From assembly GCA_023055355.1 (NCBI GenBank), contig JALJCS010000004.1, positions 30,780,744 to 30,844,743 on the forward strand: a stretch of DNA of 64,000 nucleotides, in the 5' to 3' direction. The position numbers and the translations under genes are program-made. Each line of letters begins with the position of its first letter. Position 1 is the first letter of the stretch. Source of the DNA: Agelaius tricolor. Taxonomy: Eukaryota > Chordata > Aves > Passeriformes > Icteridae. Of this stretch, positions 48,701-61,466 are shown one piece after another. The notes under the pieces are model-generated. The model made no database searches. It was given only the letters and a program-made list of their open reading frames with translations, and had not been told where the DNA came from.

Positions 48701-50108
48701 TAGTCCACCCATATCTGGGCCCAAACTATACATAAAAATATTTGTCTGCCAATCCACCAAATAAGTGAATTAAGTTTCAAGTCATTAAAGTAAATACAGA
48801 TACAGGGCACTAAATCCCTTTGACTGGCACACAGACAAAAAGAAAATATAAAAAAAACCCCAGCCAAATGACAGAAGAAGTCAGCCCAAGGCCTTCATAT
48901 TTTAGATCACTGATAGCACTCTTCAGTATCAAATTTGGTTAAAAACAAACCCCTACAATGTGGCTTTGCCACAAAAGAGAACATACTTCTGTCAGTGGCA
49001 AAGGTAGCATCAGTGTCACCAGAACACTTCCCCTATTCTAGGTAATCTCTATATATGTGAACAAGTTTGTAACAACACATAATAATCCTAATATTTTCAG
49101 TTTCCACTGCAGTTCAATACTAGGATGCTTTACATAAAACACTGTCACTTCTCTTACTTTCTGAATCTAATACAAAGGTCTAAATAATTTCCATAGGTTC
49201 ACACTGTTAACCACTGGTAAACCAGATATAAACAAAATTATTTGATTCATGAAATATTTAATATTTGCATTTCATTGCAAAGGAAGCTTTATCTCATCAT
49301 TCTTTTCATTTAAGGTAAATAGTTGAAAAATCTCCAAATTGCTTGAATACTGAAAAAAAAATCCATTTTAAATTTCAACTCTTACTGTAACTTTTCCCAC
49401 ACTGTTCCTCATGTTTGATCTTTCAGTTTTAGTATACAGAGGAAACCTCAGGGAGAGGAAAGAGAAAAGCTCTTCTGAACACAGAGTTCAACACAAAGGG
49501 CATGAATAAGGAAGAAACCAAGGAAAAGAAAAGCACTGAGGGAAAGACATAGACGCAATATATCAACATATGTAACACCTCTCAAAGTAACTAAACACAG
49601 TGACTCTGCACAGTATTTATTAACTCCGTTTTCAATTACTCTTTAGAGTTCAGAAAAGATATATAAGTAGGTAACAAACGTGACACTACCATGAACAACT
49701 CTATCAAAAGCTGTAGGTGTACTGTTCAGTACCTCATAGGTGAGCAAGATATTCCTCATGCCTACAACAGAAACAAAATGCTTAGTCACTGTGGTCCTGC
49801 TCCACTCTAAATGTCATTACTATGCAGGACGTAATGCCCTCTACATTATTTCAAAGCAGTAAAACAAACTCACAAAAACATGCTCTTGTTATTCTTCCAT
49901 CTGCACTAAGAAATGGTAAGTTTTCATTCACCAGATGCATCCCCCTTCCATCTCCCTGAAAACGGTTCACAGAGAAAGATCACCACTGAACACTTGGCCT
50001 AACTACAGGCACAAGCAGCATATGTCACCACAACCACATCTCAGGATAGTTGTAGGCTGGGATGGATTCTGCCTGTCACTTCAGACAGGCAGTCAGAATC
50101 ACAAGAAG

Positions 50109-50689
50109 GGTCTGGCGGGTTGACCTTGGCTGGAGGCCAGGTGCCCACTAAGCCACACTACCACTCCACTTTTCAGCTGGACAGGAGAGAAAAAAGATGG
50201 AAAACAACTCAGAGGTTGAGATAAGGCAGTTTAGTAAAGCAAAAGTGAAAGTTCATGCATGCATAAGCAAAGACAAAAACCCCTTATTCTCCACTTCCCA
50301 TCAGCAAGCAATGTGCAGCCACTGCCCATGAAGCAGGGCTGCAGCACATGTCACAGTTGCTCTGGAAGGCAAACACTGTAAATAACCAGCACCCTTCTCC
50401 TCCTCCTTTAGTAGCTTTTCCATCTGAGCTGACGCCATATGGTGTGGAATATCCCTTTGGTCAGTTTGGGTCAGCTGTCCTGGTTATGTCCTCTGCCAAG
50501 ATTTTGCCCAGCCCAGGCTGCTGGTGGGAGGGTGGAATGATGGAGAGACAGCGCTGGTGCTGTGCAGAGCTGACAGCAGCAGCCAAAACTCTGGTGTGTC
50601 ACCAACACATTTGTAGCTACCAATGCAAAGCACAGCAGTGTGAGGGCCCCTGTGGGAAAAGGAACTCCATCCTAGCCAGACCCAACACA
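50109..50689 (-). mobile_element. Avian endogenous retrovirus LTR, probably solo, minus orientation
   Basis: Read on the minus strand it begins TGTGTTGGGTCTGGCTAGG and runs through CAGCTGACCCAAACTGACC, GGGATATTCCACACCATATG, TTTACAGTGTTTGCCTTCC and CTGCTGATGGGAAGTGG, ending in AAGGTCAACCCGCCA. This order matches an LTR abundant in songbird and related bird genomes. The sequence AAGAAG occurs at 50103-50108 and at 50690-50695, a possible 6-bp target-site duplication, though the 50109 end carries about four extra bases beyond the expected CA. No internal retroviral sequence adjoins. It has the same sense as JAK2. Class and exact left end are uncertain. Confidence 0.85.
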
Positions 50690-52714
50690 AAGAAGTGCAG
50701 CAGAGGTTATGGTAGTTAAATAACTCTTGTACTTGACAAAGGATTTTAGAAACCTAGAATCTGAATCAAAATAACATAAGAAGTGGTTCTTGAGCTTCTT
50801 TTTACCAGAAGCTTCTGTGGACAGCAAGACAGGGTAGTGGAAGGATGATTTCTCTGATGAAGGATCCTATCTCATCTGATACAGAAACTTCCTAAAACCA
50901 AATTATCTCTCTCTCAGACTGTGTCCTGTTAGGCAGTATAAGCACAGCAGCTGAGTCACACTGAAGATTTTATGGCATTTTATGTGTTCTACACAATCTC
51001 CACCAGAAAGAAAAAGAGTGGGCAAAAAGTAAAACAAGCAAATCTTTGAGGGAAAAAATGAGAGTGAATTGAGAGAGAAAGGACAATATGACCTGTATTA
51101 GAAAATATCACATCAGATCTTCCAGAAAAATCTGAGTACCCCTTACTCTAAAACCTGGATGTTGCTTGAGTAGTCTACAAGTTTACTAGGTCAAAAGCAC
51201 AGATTAGTATGCCAAGTAGCCCAAACTCCTCTCAAAAGCAGCTGCTTTTCCTCTTTCCCTATCCCCACTCCCCCTCCCTACTAAGCATTTCTAATAAAGA
51301 GAATTTCTCCTCTCCTCTCTCACCTACAATTGGGTACAAAACCAGGTTCGAATTTTAGCTGAAATAACCTCAGTGATTTAGCACTTACTCCACTCCCTTT
51401 AAAACTAATTAAAAATTAATTTAACTTGTTTAAAACTAATTAAAAGTTCATGATTCAAAGGCAGGCATAACCTTAATACACACATGGTGAAATCAATGCT
51501 TGTGCTTAAGCAAATGAGAAAAACTAGAAGGTTGGAGCCTGCTTCATCTTGGTAGGCATAGGAAAACAGTAACTATTGAACATGACCAAACATCTGGATG
51601 CCATTTGATTCCTAGAAAAATCCAAAAAGAGGCATCCTGTGAAAATTAAGTTCTTCCAGAGCATTATGTTTTCAGAAACATAACTGAACACAAATGAAAA
51701 CTTGGGAAGAAGTTCCAAGTACTCCTGAGAAGAAAGTATCTTCTCATGGATTATTTTCTGGGAGGCAGTGACAGGTACCAGAGGAGGGGGATACTCCACG
51801 ACCAGAGGAATAAGTAAAAGCATGAGTCTCAGTTCAGGTGGAAGATGAAAACAGTGCACTGAGTCACATGTTGAAAATCAAGAAAACCAAAAAAAGCATA
51901 GATATTTCTCCCACTTAATCTTCTACACCTCTACATCATTGTCTTGTACAAAAGAGTACTTAGGACTCTTCTATTCCCCTTCTACCTCTGGCAAATATGG
52001 TCTCTCCTCATCAGGTCCCAGACTCATCCAACTAAACCAGTGCTATGTCACTCCCCACCAAGGACACTCTTTTTCCAGTTTTTGTTGGTTCTATTGAGTA
52101 TGCCCTGCATTGCCAATCTAACAAATCAGATACTGCAGAGGATACAGTAAAGAACACTTCCCATACTAAGGTTAAGAAATTCATTGACTTCTCATTCACA
52201 TGGTGTACAAATAACAGCTACACATGAGGAGAAATAAGAAGCATGAATAGTTGAAGTTTAAAATATACCACTGGTGGTTCAGTGCATTCTGTTCCCCTCC
52301 TTGCCCCCATTCTCTCTCTCCCCATCTACAGGGAAGAAGGACTGATTATTTTAAGCCTTAGCAAATGTTTATTCAGTCACTCTCCAAGAAGCATTTACTT
52401 ATTCTCTCAATGGGCTGGAAAAAGTTGATGGAGGAGAGATCACATTGCTGAGCATCAGGGGTGGTGATTAGGAACTTTAAACTGAAGATTTTAGTCATTA
52501 TTCCCTCTTTAAACATGGCAGGGAAACGTCAAGAGGTAGCCCATGCCTTTCAGCCCTACAACTGCAGCCTTCAAGCATTAAAACCTATTGTCACCCTCCT
52601 ATTGCTGACATCTTCAGGCTGTTTTTTTTAATTAAGGTAGAACAAATGAAACCTACAAAATAATATTTTAAACTGACATAAAATTAAAGGAAGCAGGAGT
52701 AAATACCTTAATGG

Positions 52715-52749
52715 AAAAAAAAAAAAAAAAAACAAAACAAAACAACCAA
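52715..52749 (+). repeat. A-rich simple repeat
   Basis: An 18-base A-run followed by AACAAAACAAAACAACC. Confidence 0.85.
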
Positions 52750-52924
52750 AGACTACAGGAGCTAATCTGGGGAAGAAAATAAAAAGGAGAAGGTTTAAGG
52801 AGTCTCAATAGAGCCCTTGAGCAAGACCAAGTTAAAACAAATGTTCAAATCACTGTTTTAATCTTCCCATTGTGGGGTGAGAAAAAACACCAGTAGAAGT
52901 GACTGCTTTTTCTTAATGAACGTC

Positions 52925-53508
52925 AGCCACCACAGCACAAGAGGTCACGGACCAGCTGGAGCAGAACACTTATTGTCCCCTGTACTTGGCACTGGTGAAG
53001 CCACACCTTCAGTCCTGTGGTCAGTCCTGGCCCCATCATGACAAGGACATCAAGGTGCTGGAGCATGTACAGTGAAGGGCCAAGGAACTGGTGAAGGGTC
53101 TGGAGCATAAATTCTTGTGGGGAGCAGCTGAGGGAGCTGAGATTCTTCAGCCTAGGGAAAAGGAGGCTCAGGGGTGACCTTATCACCTTATCAGTCTCTG
53201 TAGCTGCTATGAGAAAGGAGGTTGTTGCAAAGCAGTGTCCCTTCTCCCAGGTAACAGGACAAGGGGTGCAAAGAGAGGTTCAGGCTGGACATAATGAAAA
53301 GAATTCTTCACTGTAAGAGTGGTTAAGCACTGGGATAAGCTGCTCAGGAAATGGTGGATTCACCATTCCTGGAGGAGTTCAAAGGAGTAGACACAGCACT
53401 ATTGTAGACAAACCACTGCTATGGTTTTAGTGGGCATGGTGGTGTTCAGTCAAATGCTGGACTTCCCTTGGAGGTATTTTCCAACCTTTATGATTCTATG
53501 TCTCTATA
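52925..53508 (+). repeat. CR1 LINE fragment, plus orientation
   Basis: Contains GCACTGGTGAAGCCACACC, CATCAAGGTGCTGGAGCATG, GGGGAGCAGCTGAGGGAGC and GGTTCAGGCTGGACATAATG. The 3' end has TATGATTCTATGTCTCTATA. It is similar in structure to the 3.4-kb copy but lacks its duplication. Antisense to JAK2 if the gene extends this far. Confidence 0.92.
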
Positions 53509-54091
53509 GCATGCTTTGCATGCTCCTAATGACAGAATAAGTCATCTCAACTACTGTTTAGTCTCAACTACTGGCAAATGTTACCTGTTGCAGAGCCAAC
53601 TAGCCTTACTAAAAGAAACCAGAACAGCAAATACTTGTAACAACACAATCTTCCAGAAGAACAAAGCAGCTCTAATCCTGTGGTTCCAGCTGTGTACCCT
53701 CTGATCTGCCACTCTCAAAAAGAATGGAGAGAGAACAAAGTAGCTATGTTATTTCCTTACCACCTGGAACATACAATGAATGAAATAAATAACTATAAAC
53801 ATCTGACTTTCTTCCAAGTACATACAAAATCAAATTGAACGAATAGTTCTGCATAGTCCACAAACTCACAGGTATGGATTTCATACCTGTTCAGATTTTT
53901 CTTGGGCAGACTGTGCAAACATCTTGCTCAGATAAACCAGTTTTGCTTCATCCTGGAAGGAAAGTACATAGTTTTTCTACAGAGCTTTTAAAACACCCAG
54001 CCTAACAGGGGGGTGAAGAGGCTTCAGCAACTTGTGCCAGCTTTTATAACATTGGTTTATAAAATACATCCATGCAGGCCAACTCTTCTCC

Positions 54092-54108
54092 ATCAAAAAA
54101 AAAAAAAA
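54092..54108 (+). repeat. Poly-A tract
   Basis: About 15-17 A bases after ATC; simple repeat, with no element recognised next to it. Confidence 0.7.
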
Positions 54109-56032
54109 ATCACTACTATGAGTTTCAATGCCCTAATGAAGCACTGCTGGTCTTAAACGACAGCTCCCAACAGCTTCTGAAGCAGTTTGTCATTTCCTTG
54201 TGTCTTGTCACAGCTTTCACCCCACATACCTTGCTTTTGTAAAATGAGTCTGAAGGCTGTGCAGCCACAGAGAAGTTGAAAAGGTCAAAGCACAGACTGC
54301 AGAGCAACAAACCTAGATGTTCAGAAGCACTAAAAGCAAGGGCAACACAATTAACTGATTCTCACCTGTCAATGCTAAGTTAATATTGGTCTTTCTACAG
54401 CGTGATTTCTCAGAAATCCTGTTCATTTATGTTTGAAAAGGGCTGTATTACATCAAACACACAACAAGCTCTCCCACAATGTGCATGTGGAATGTCAGTG
54501 CATGTTTTATCTATTCAGCCATCAAAATTAATTAAACACATTTGTACATCTCCTTCCCTCAGCTCTTTTACATACAATTATCATAACATATATGATGAAT
54601 TTATGGGAAATTAGAGACAGGTCTGCCTTTAAGATAGTTCTCTTTCAGTTTTTCAAAATAATTCAAATTAAAGATAACTGGTTTTCTACTTCAAGTACTT
54701 GCCTGTATTGCAGAAGTTCTCCTTGTTAATAGTATGCAGTTCTACAATTGGTGAAGTATTTGCTTTGTGATCAGTATCACAGCAAGAAACAGTTTATCAC
54801 AAATGGTTTTGTGATTATTAAATTTCCCTAGACTACCAATGTGATGAGTTTGAAAAATTTAATTTCCCTTTAGTACCAGTATGTGACATAAATTTCTTAT
54901 CGACTACTGCCCAGATTCAACTGTCTACACAAGAACAAGAAAAGAAACTGACAGAATAAAGCCTACCAAGTTCCTTCTTACTACTACTTGATACTTCCTT
55001 GGATTTTGCTTGCAGTGGTGGCTTGAAGCCCAGTGCCCACTTAAGACATACCACAATACAACAGCTTTCAACAAAACTGCTACAGACTGATATTCTTTAC
55101 TAGCATAGACAGTATGAGAAACATTAATTAGTGCTTATGGTCATATGATTTTCAAGTATGTGAAAATTTCAACTTGGCGACAAAGCTAATAAATATGTTC
55201 ATATCTTTTGGACAGACACAACATCAAAAAGGAATCTTGTTGCATGCATTTTGCACTACAGCTTTTGCCTAACTGCATTCCTTTCCTCCTTGTTTGTTGA
55301 ACACTCAGAACAGGGAACTTTCTTGATTCAAAACCTGAATTCCTAAATACGTGCTTTCTCCGCCATTCCCTGGTCTTTCACATCTCCTGATCCTAGTGTT
55401 CTGAGCTGCTACTGTTACTTCTACAATGAAAGCGTACCAGAAAGTGTTTCTGGACCACCTACATCCCGCTGTAACTACAAAGCAGTGAAAAAAAAGCTTA
55501 ATTCTTCACACTCACTAGTTAGGAAACATTTCTTTCTTAGTCCACCCCTTCTGTTTCTTTCAGCTATATGAAGCATTCCTTCCTTCTTTTCCTCAAACTG
55601 CTAACTAATAAATTGTGACACCTGTAAATTTGAAATTTGAAATATCTCTAGAGAATTTAGCAACAGCAAATAAGGTTCTTTTACTTATTTATGAAAAAAA
55701 GCCAAAAAAAGCCACTTTGGAGTGGCTTTGACTTAATGCATGCAAAGCTGAGTAGATGTACTTAGTCACCTTTTTCTTTTCTAAACATCTGTTGTGGTTA
55801 AGGAATGGCACTCCTCAGTTCAGTGCCCCCACCGGTACTCTCCCAAACCAACACCACTTGCTTGATCTTCCCTTCCCACTCTGGCAGGATGGAGTTGAGA
55901 ACTGGAGACGCAAAAGGTGACAACCACAGCTTGAGATAAGAACAAGTTGCTGGATACAGCAATGAGATAACAAAATGAAAAATAACAGCAACAGAAGTTC
56001 TACCTGGATATAAGGATGAATTTCTTTACTGT

Positions 56033-56185
56033 GCAGGTGACTGCACTGGAACAGATTGTCCAGAAAGGCTGTGGGGTCTTCCTTAGCGGAGATATCCAGG
56101 AACTGTCTGGACACAATCCTATGCCATGTGCTCCGCGATGGCCCTGCTTGAGCAGAGAGGTTGGGCCAGACAACCCACTATGAAC
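56033..56185 (+). repeat. CR1 LINE 3' fragment, plus orientation
   Basis: GTGACTGCACTGGAACAG, TTGTCCAGAAAGGCTGTGG, GGAGATATCCAGGAACTGTC and CCCTGCTTGAGCAGAGAGG follow the order of a CR1 3'UTR. It is cut before the terminal repeats. Confidence 0.85.
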
Positions 56186-56599
56186 CTTATAACTTTAAAT
56201 ACTCTTTGAGCCTGTGCCTTTTCTCAGCTACTGTCATTGTTTGACTAATTTTTAGACTAATTTTCAACTGCCTACAAAACAATTCTGCTACTTGTATTTT
56301 TTCTCTACCTAAACTACAACAGGCAACTTGATTTTGAGAGTTAAACCTCTCTCAGTACATGTTTTCCAGGCCATTTTTTGGTTCACTTGCTTCAGAACAG
56401 GCATTCAGGATGAGACCAAAGGTACATCTAGTTCTAGTGGCCAGTAAAAAGCAAAGTGCCCAGAAAAGAGCTAGGAGCAGAACAAGCCCACAACAGTACT
56501 TTCCCAGGGTAGTTTCCTAGTGATCCAAGATTCACAAATATTTTAAACCAAGACGAATTTAAAAAAAACAGCTTTGTGATATTTACCTGAAAACAACCA

Positions 56600-56936
56600 C
56601 CTTCCTCTCTACAACTACCTGAAAGAAGGCCATAGTGAGTTGGGGTTTAGTATCTTCTTCCAGGTAATAAGCAACAGAACAATAAGAAATGGCCTTAAGC
56701 TGCACATGGGGAGATTTGGTTTGGATATTGGGAAAAACTTCTTCACTGAAAGGGAAGTCAGGAATTGTAACAGGCTGCCCATGGAGGTGGTGGAATCACC
56801 ATCCCTGAAAGTGTTCAAAAGGCATATGGATGCCTACACAGGGATATAATTTTGTGGTGAACATAGTGTCCTAGGTTAATTGTTGGCCTCAATCTCAGAC
56901 ATCTTTTCCAGTCTTAGCAATTCTATGACTCTATGA
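56600..56936 (+). repeat. CR1 LINE fragment, plus orientation
   Basis: GGATATTGGGAAAAACTTCTTC, CAGGCTGCCCATGGAGGTGG and CATCCCTGAAAGTGTTCAA are CR1 3' hallmarks. The copy ends with ATTCTATG-ACTCTATG at 56920-56935. Confidence 0.92.
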
Positions 56937-57979
56937 AAAATTACACAAGTGCTTGTCCCTTCACACGTGAAAATCATCAGACCAGAAGATAATAAGGTCC
57001 TAGAATTAAGTTTAAAAGTCTGACTTTTTTCTCCCCGAAATGATTAACCTTAAGAACACCCAATCCTCATTTCCATGTAATTTCTTCTGTTTCCTTTCTC
57101 CATCTTTTCTTGTCACTTTCTACAGTTTACTTCTTTCTCCCATCCTACTGACTAACACTCTTCTTCTGTCACCCAAAAGGGGAAGGGAATTCGAGTAACT
57201 TACTGACTTAAAAGACAGATAATCATGATCAGTCACTCAGGAAGTCAACTTGCAAGGTAAAAAGCAAACTCAGAGCAGCACATCTGACAGGTATTTTCAG
57301 ACAAGAAAAATACATACATGAGCAGTCTTTGCATGACCTAGGATGGACAAGTCATAATAAAATAACAATTCCATACTAAAATAACTGGGTAAACAGGGCA
57401 AGAAAGGAAAAGAAAGAATGTAGGCTATTTTGCTGCCAGGTAAGACACAGATTACAGCAGCAAAATTAGGCAGGACTGCAGATCCATTTGGCAAGGACAA
57501 TGACTCACACTGGAATACATCATGGGGTGAGGCAGAATTACCTAAGTTAATTATCTAGAGATCTTTAAAGAATTTGAGGAGGAAGGCAACTGACCTTCTC
57601 CAATGAAGCCTCCTGACCCTTAAGTAGGAAAAGACAGGCATACACTAGAGGAAAAATCCTGGCAGTGCTTTTATTGAGGCATAACTGATTATACAGGCTG
57701 ACCAGCAGAGAGAGCTGCATGAACTGGAAAGCCTGCCTCCCAAATGGGGCACCGGACAACACAGACCTCCTGGAATAGCAGTAGGGGCAGCATTTAATTA
57801 ACAATGTAAGATATAAGGTATGCAGATTGGTACACACACAAACTGACAGACCACAAGAGAACTGAACCCACACAAACACATTAGCTCAATTCTCATACAA
57901 AAGTGGTAAGCCTCCTGGCAACACATGAGAAGAACGCAATTATGGAAAGTTCTTATATGAAAGTGGCACTTCAAAAAAC

Positions 57980-58024
57980 ATCAACACAATTTGGACTACT
58001 GAAATCAACACAATTTAGACTACT
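57980..58024 (+). repeat. 24-bp tandem duplication
   Basis: ATCAACACAATTTGGACTAC at 57980 is repeated at 58004 with one base changed. Recent local duplication in otherwise unremarkable sequence. Confidence 0.85.
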
Positions 58025-58431
58025 ACTTGAGCTGCTGGCAAAACTGTGGAGGCAGAGGAGGCAAGTATTAACATTACTGCAAATTCAAACGAAATCTTTT
58101 GAATACATGAGGGATCAACATGTAGTTTATGAAGTCCCAAGAAACCTCACTTCAATTCTCAACTTTCCAATTAACTCTTCTACATGCTATTTTTCAGTAC
58201 ATAAACAGATATATTTAACTATTTAAACCCCACTAAAAACCAGAGAAACTGTGAAAGATACCTACTGTATAAACATGCCAAAGAAATAAAAGTTCAGTGA
58301 ACCAAGGGCATTTGCTGGAAAATTTACCTGTAAGAGGGTTATGTTCAGAGCTTAACAAGCAGCACAACTAACTATGAATGTCTACAAAACAAGCCACACT
58401 GCTATTCTAACATCACCAAAATCTAAGATTA

Positions 58432-58482
58432 TGTATTATTATGTATAATTATGTATAATTATGTATTTATTATATAATTAGT
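58432..58482 (+). repeat. (ATTATGTAT/ATAATTATGT)n simple repeat
   Basis: Four degenerate units of a TATGTATAATTA-like sequence, low complexity. Confidence 0.75.
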
Positions 58483-59137
58483 GCAGTCTAGTTTGTGACT
58501 ACAGTGGTTTCACATTAGCTTAAATCTGTGAAATTCTGGAAAGCTAAAGTCTTATTCTCCCTTTCATCTCATATTCCTAATTGCTCCCTACTTGCTTAGC
58601 AGTTGTCTTTGTACTGGGACAACACTCAGTAAACCAGTTTCAGTTAGTACTATTCAAAAGTTTTCAGCATTTACTGAAGTTTTCTGAATTTTTTTTCACT
58701 CCAAAAGCACAGGATTGCTAGCACAGATGCAGAGACATGTATGGGAACACGCCACTCCAACTGCCATACACTGACTGGAAAATGTATCCTACTTGAAAAT
58801 GCACCACAGGAAACCGAAGTTTCTCTAAATCTGCAGAAAAACCAGCAGAGTTAAGAAAAAGATGGTTTGTAGCTGGAAACTTCTATTTTCTTAGGAAGAT
58901 ACTCAAGGAAAAACTGAAAATAAAAGGTTTTATACAGAAAAAAAGACATGAGCATACTTTCTACTTAGTGAGGCATTTAATTTAACCGCAAATTTCCATA
59001 CAGGTTCAGTAGACATTTGCAGGGATTTAGACTTAATATCCCATTGCATTCCGCCTTCAGAAACAAGAAGAAACCCACCCTTTAGAAAGTTTGTTAGACA
59101 CACTATTTAGAATATCAAAGTAATGAAAAATAATAAC

Positions 59138-59170
59138 ACTACTACTACTACTACTAGTAATAATAATAGA
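59138..59170 (+). repeat. (ACT)n-(AAT)n microsatellite
   Basis: A run of ACT units passes directly into AAT units. It abuts the 3' end of the minus-orientation CR1 copy starting near 59176, a usual place for such repeats. Confidence 0.85.
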
Positions 59171-59175
59171 TTAAT

Positions 59176-59625
59176 ATAGTTGGAAGGCACTTATGGCGGT
59201 CATTTGGCTTGTTATCCCTGCTCAAAGTAGAGTCAAATTATACCAGGCTTAAAGCCTATATAGCAAAATTTATACCATGTTCAGAGGTGGATATTTCACA
59301 ACTTTTCTGAACAATTTTTTCTAGTGTTCAGACTGCCCTCCTGCTGAAAAATATTTCCTTAATACCTAACAAAAATTTCCCATGCTCCTTGTGTTTGTTT
59401 TCTCTCATCCAAACACCCTGTGCCTTCAAGAAAAAGTCCAACTCCATATTTTTTATAGCCTCCCATCAGGTAGCTGAAGACAACAAATCGATGTCTCCTT
59501 AGACTTCTCCAAACGAAAATACACAATTCCCTCAGCACACAGTACATTATGTACTCCAGCTGTATTTATCTTTGGCAGTACTTCACTGATCTTTTTCCAG
59601 CATGCCAATGTTGGAATGATCTAGT
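59176..59625 (-). repeat. Old CR1 LINE fragment, minus orientation
   Basis: The plus strand reads AGTTGGAAGGCACTTATGG, GGTCATTTGG and CCTGCTCAAAGTAGAGTCAA, then a TGTTCAGACTGCCCTCCTGC-like segment: the complement of a diverged CR1 3' region. Boundaries are approximate. Confidence 0.75.
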
Positions 59626-61393
59626 ACTAAGAAGCTTTGAACTGGAATCACAATCAGACAAAATTAGATAGAAGCCTTTCAAGTAGAACTTTCTTTTAAA
59701 AGACACGCATTTTAATATCAGTGTTAAGTTAGATACTCAAGAAAAATGCAGGCTACACTTGGGAAATAATTGAGCATGCCCTGAGTAGTAATCACAATAA
59801 CTCCTGCTATAGTGAGATCTGAATTTAATATAAATTTTCAATGTATTTGAGCAGAAAACACATCTTATAAGCACTACCTATATATATGGAGCAGATTATG
59901 TGTTCTTTATACATACACACATACAATAAACATCAGGCACATTCAATTTTATGTATATACTTCAAATATATAAAGGACTTAATCATCGTGGGTGGAGACC
60001 TGGCTGAAATCCAAAACAGAAGTACGGTTTTATAGTTTCTGCATTTATTTAGGATTATTCTAGTTTGAAGACTATCTAGACAACAAATGACAAATGTAAA
60101 AATACTTAACAATTGCAAAAATTCAGGACTACATCAAAGAATAAAGCTATCATTCATAAACATTTGTTGTCTGTTAAAGTTGTGCATATTTGATACAATC
60201 ACTAAACTTGCTGGAAGAGCTTCTAACTTACAAAAGTCAGCAAAACAATTGCAAGATCTGCATATGAAAGAAGGAACAGTAATCCAAAATTTTATTTTTA
60301 TATAGGAACTTTGCTATGCAACAAAAACAAACACAAAGTAGCTGGTTCAATTTAAAGTTTCTTTGCACTAACATGATTTTTTTTTTCCAAGCAGTGCAGA
60401 CCAAACTTTAAAATGAGAGAAACCCCTTTCCTCAAACCTGAAGGATATTTCACAATACTCTACAATAGACTTTGCTAGACTACATGAAAGACAGCAATAT
60501 TTTACTCCAAGTAACATCAATGACCAACGAACTCAATCTGTAAATGGGGAAAAAAACCTACAGACAGATGCAGACTGATTCCTGGAAATAAATAGGTTTT
60601 TTCTGGGTTCTACATAAAGATAGAAAAGGACTTGGTTGCTTTTTGCTTTTCTTTTAAACTAAGATGCCTTGTGGGATGATTACATCAACCAGCAAGTAAT
60701 GTCAGTTAGAAAAAAAAAATTCAGACAATCCATTTTATTATCGGAAGAGATGTTACTAATTGCAAAATGTCTGGAGATTAAAGGTTTTTCTTCCCTTGCA
60801 ACTACTATAAAGTATGTCTCTGCAACCCAGTCTGCCAATTAATACAAGCAAGGACTATAACCTCTTTCATGCTGTCCACCGCCTATCCCCCAGCCCCTAG
60901 TCCTCCGTTACCTTTAGAAGTTTCAAGAGGAAATGGACACTGGAGTTTTCCCATACCTCTTCTCAACATTTAGCTTACATTGCAAGAGTGTTTTGGGACA
61001 TAGAAGTTTGTTAAATTTAGATTAAGAACTTCAAGATTTTAACAATAAACAGGACCTGCTACACAGAAATATTGTCAAAGTAACAAATCCAGTGGGTGCT
61101 AAATGGTGGCAGCCTCCAAAATGCTCCATCTGATATTTTATCTAGAACAATTACCTTTTAGTAGCCTACTTACCTCAGCAATAACTCAGAAATCAATCTA
61201 AATAAAAAGATAATATACATAAAACCTGCTTTATTAAGCAAATACTTGAGCCACATATTACTCAAATTTGTATCATGTCCACATACCTCAAAATGAAAAT
61301 GGCTTACTTCAAATGAATTCAAATAAATTTTGCTGATTTCACAAGGCTTTGAATGAGATCCCAAGAAGGGAAGCAGAACTTGAATCCTCATAC

Positions 61394-61466
61394 CAAAAAA
61401 AAAAAAAACCAAACCAAACCAAAAAACCACAAAAAACCCCCAAAAAAAAACAAAAAAAAAAAACCC
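61394..61466 (+). repeat. A/C-rich low-complexity tract
   Basis: About 70 bases made only of A and C (A-runs broken by CC, ACC and CCCCC). The short Lys/Pro-rich open frame across it is an artefact of composition. Confidence 0.85.

Noticed and set aside
50348..50719. A 123-codon plus-strand open frame
   Set aside because: It covers the antisense strand of the LTR at 50109-50689 and has no domain resemblance.
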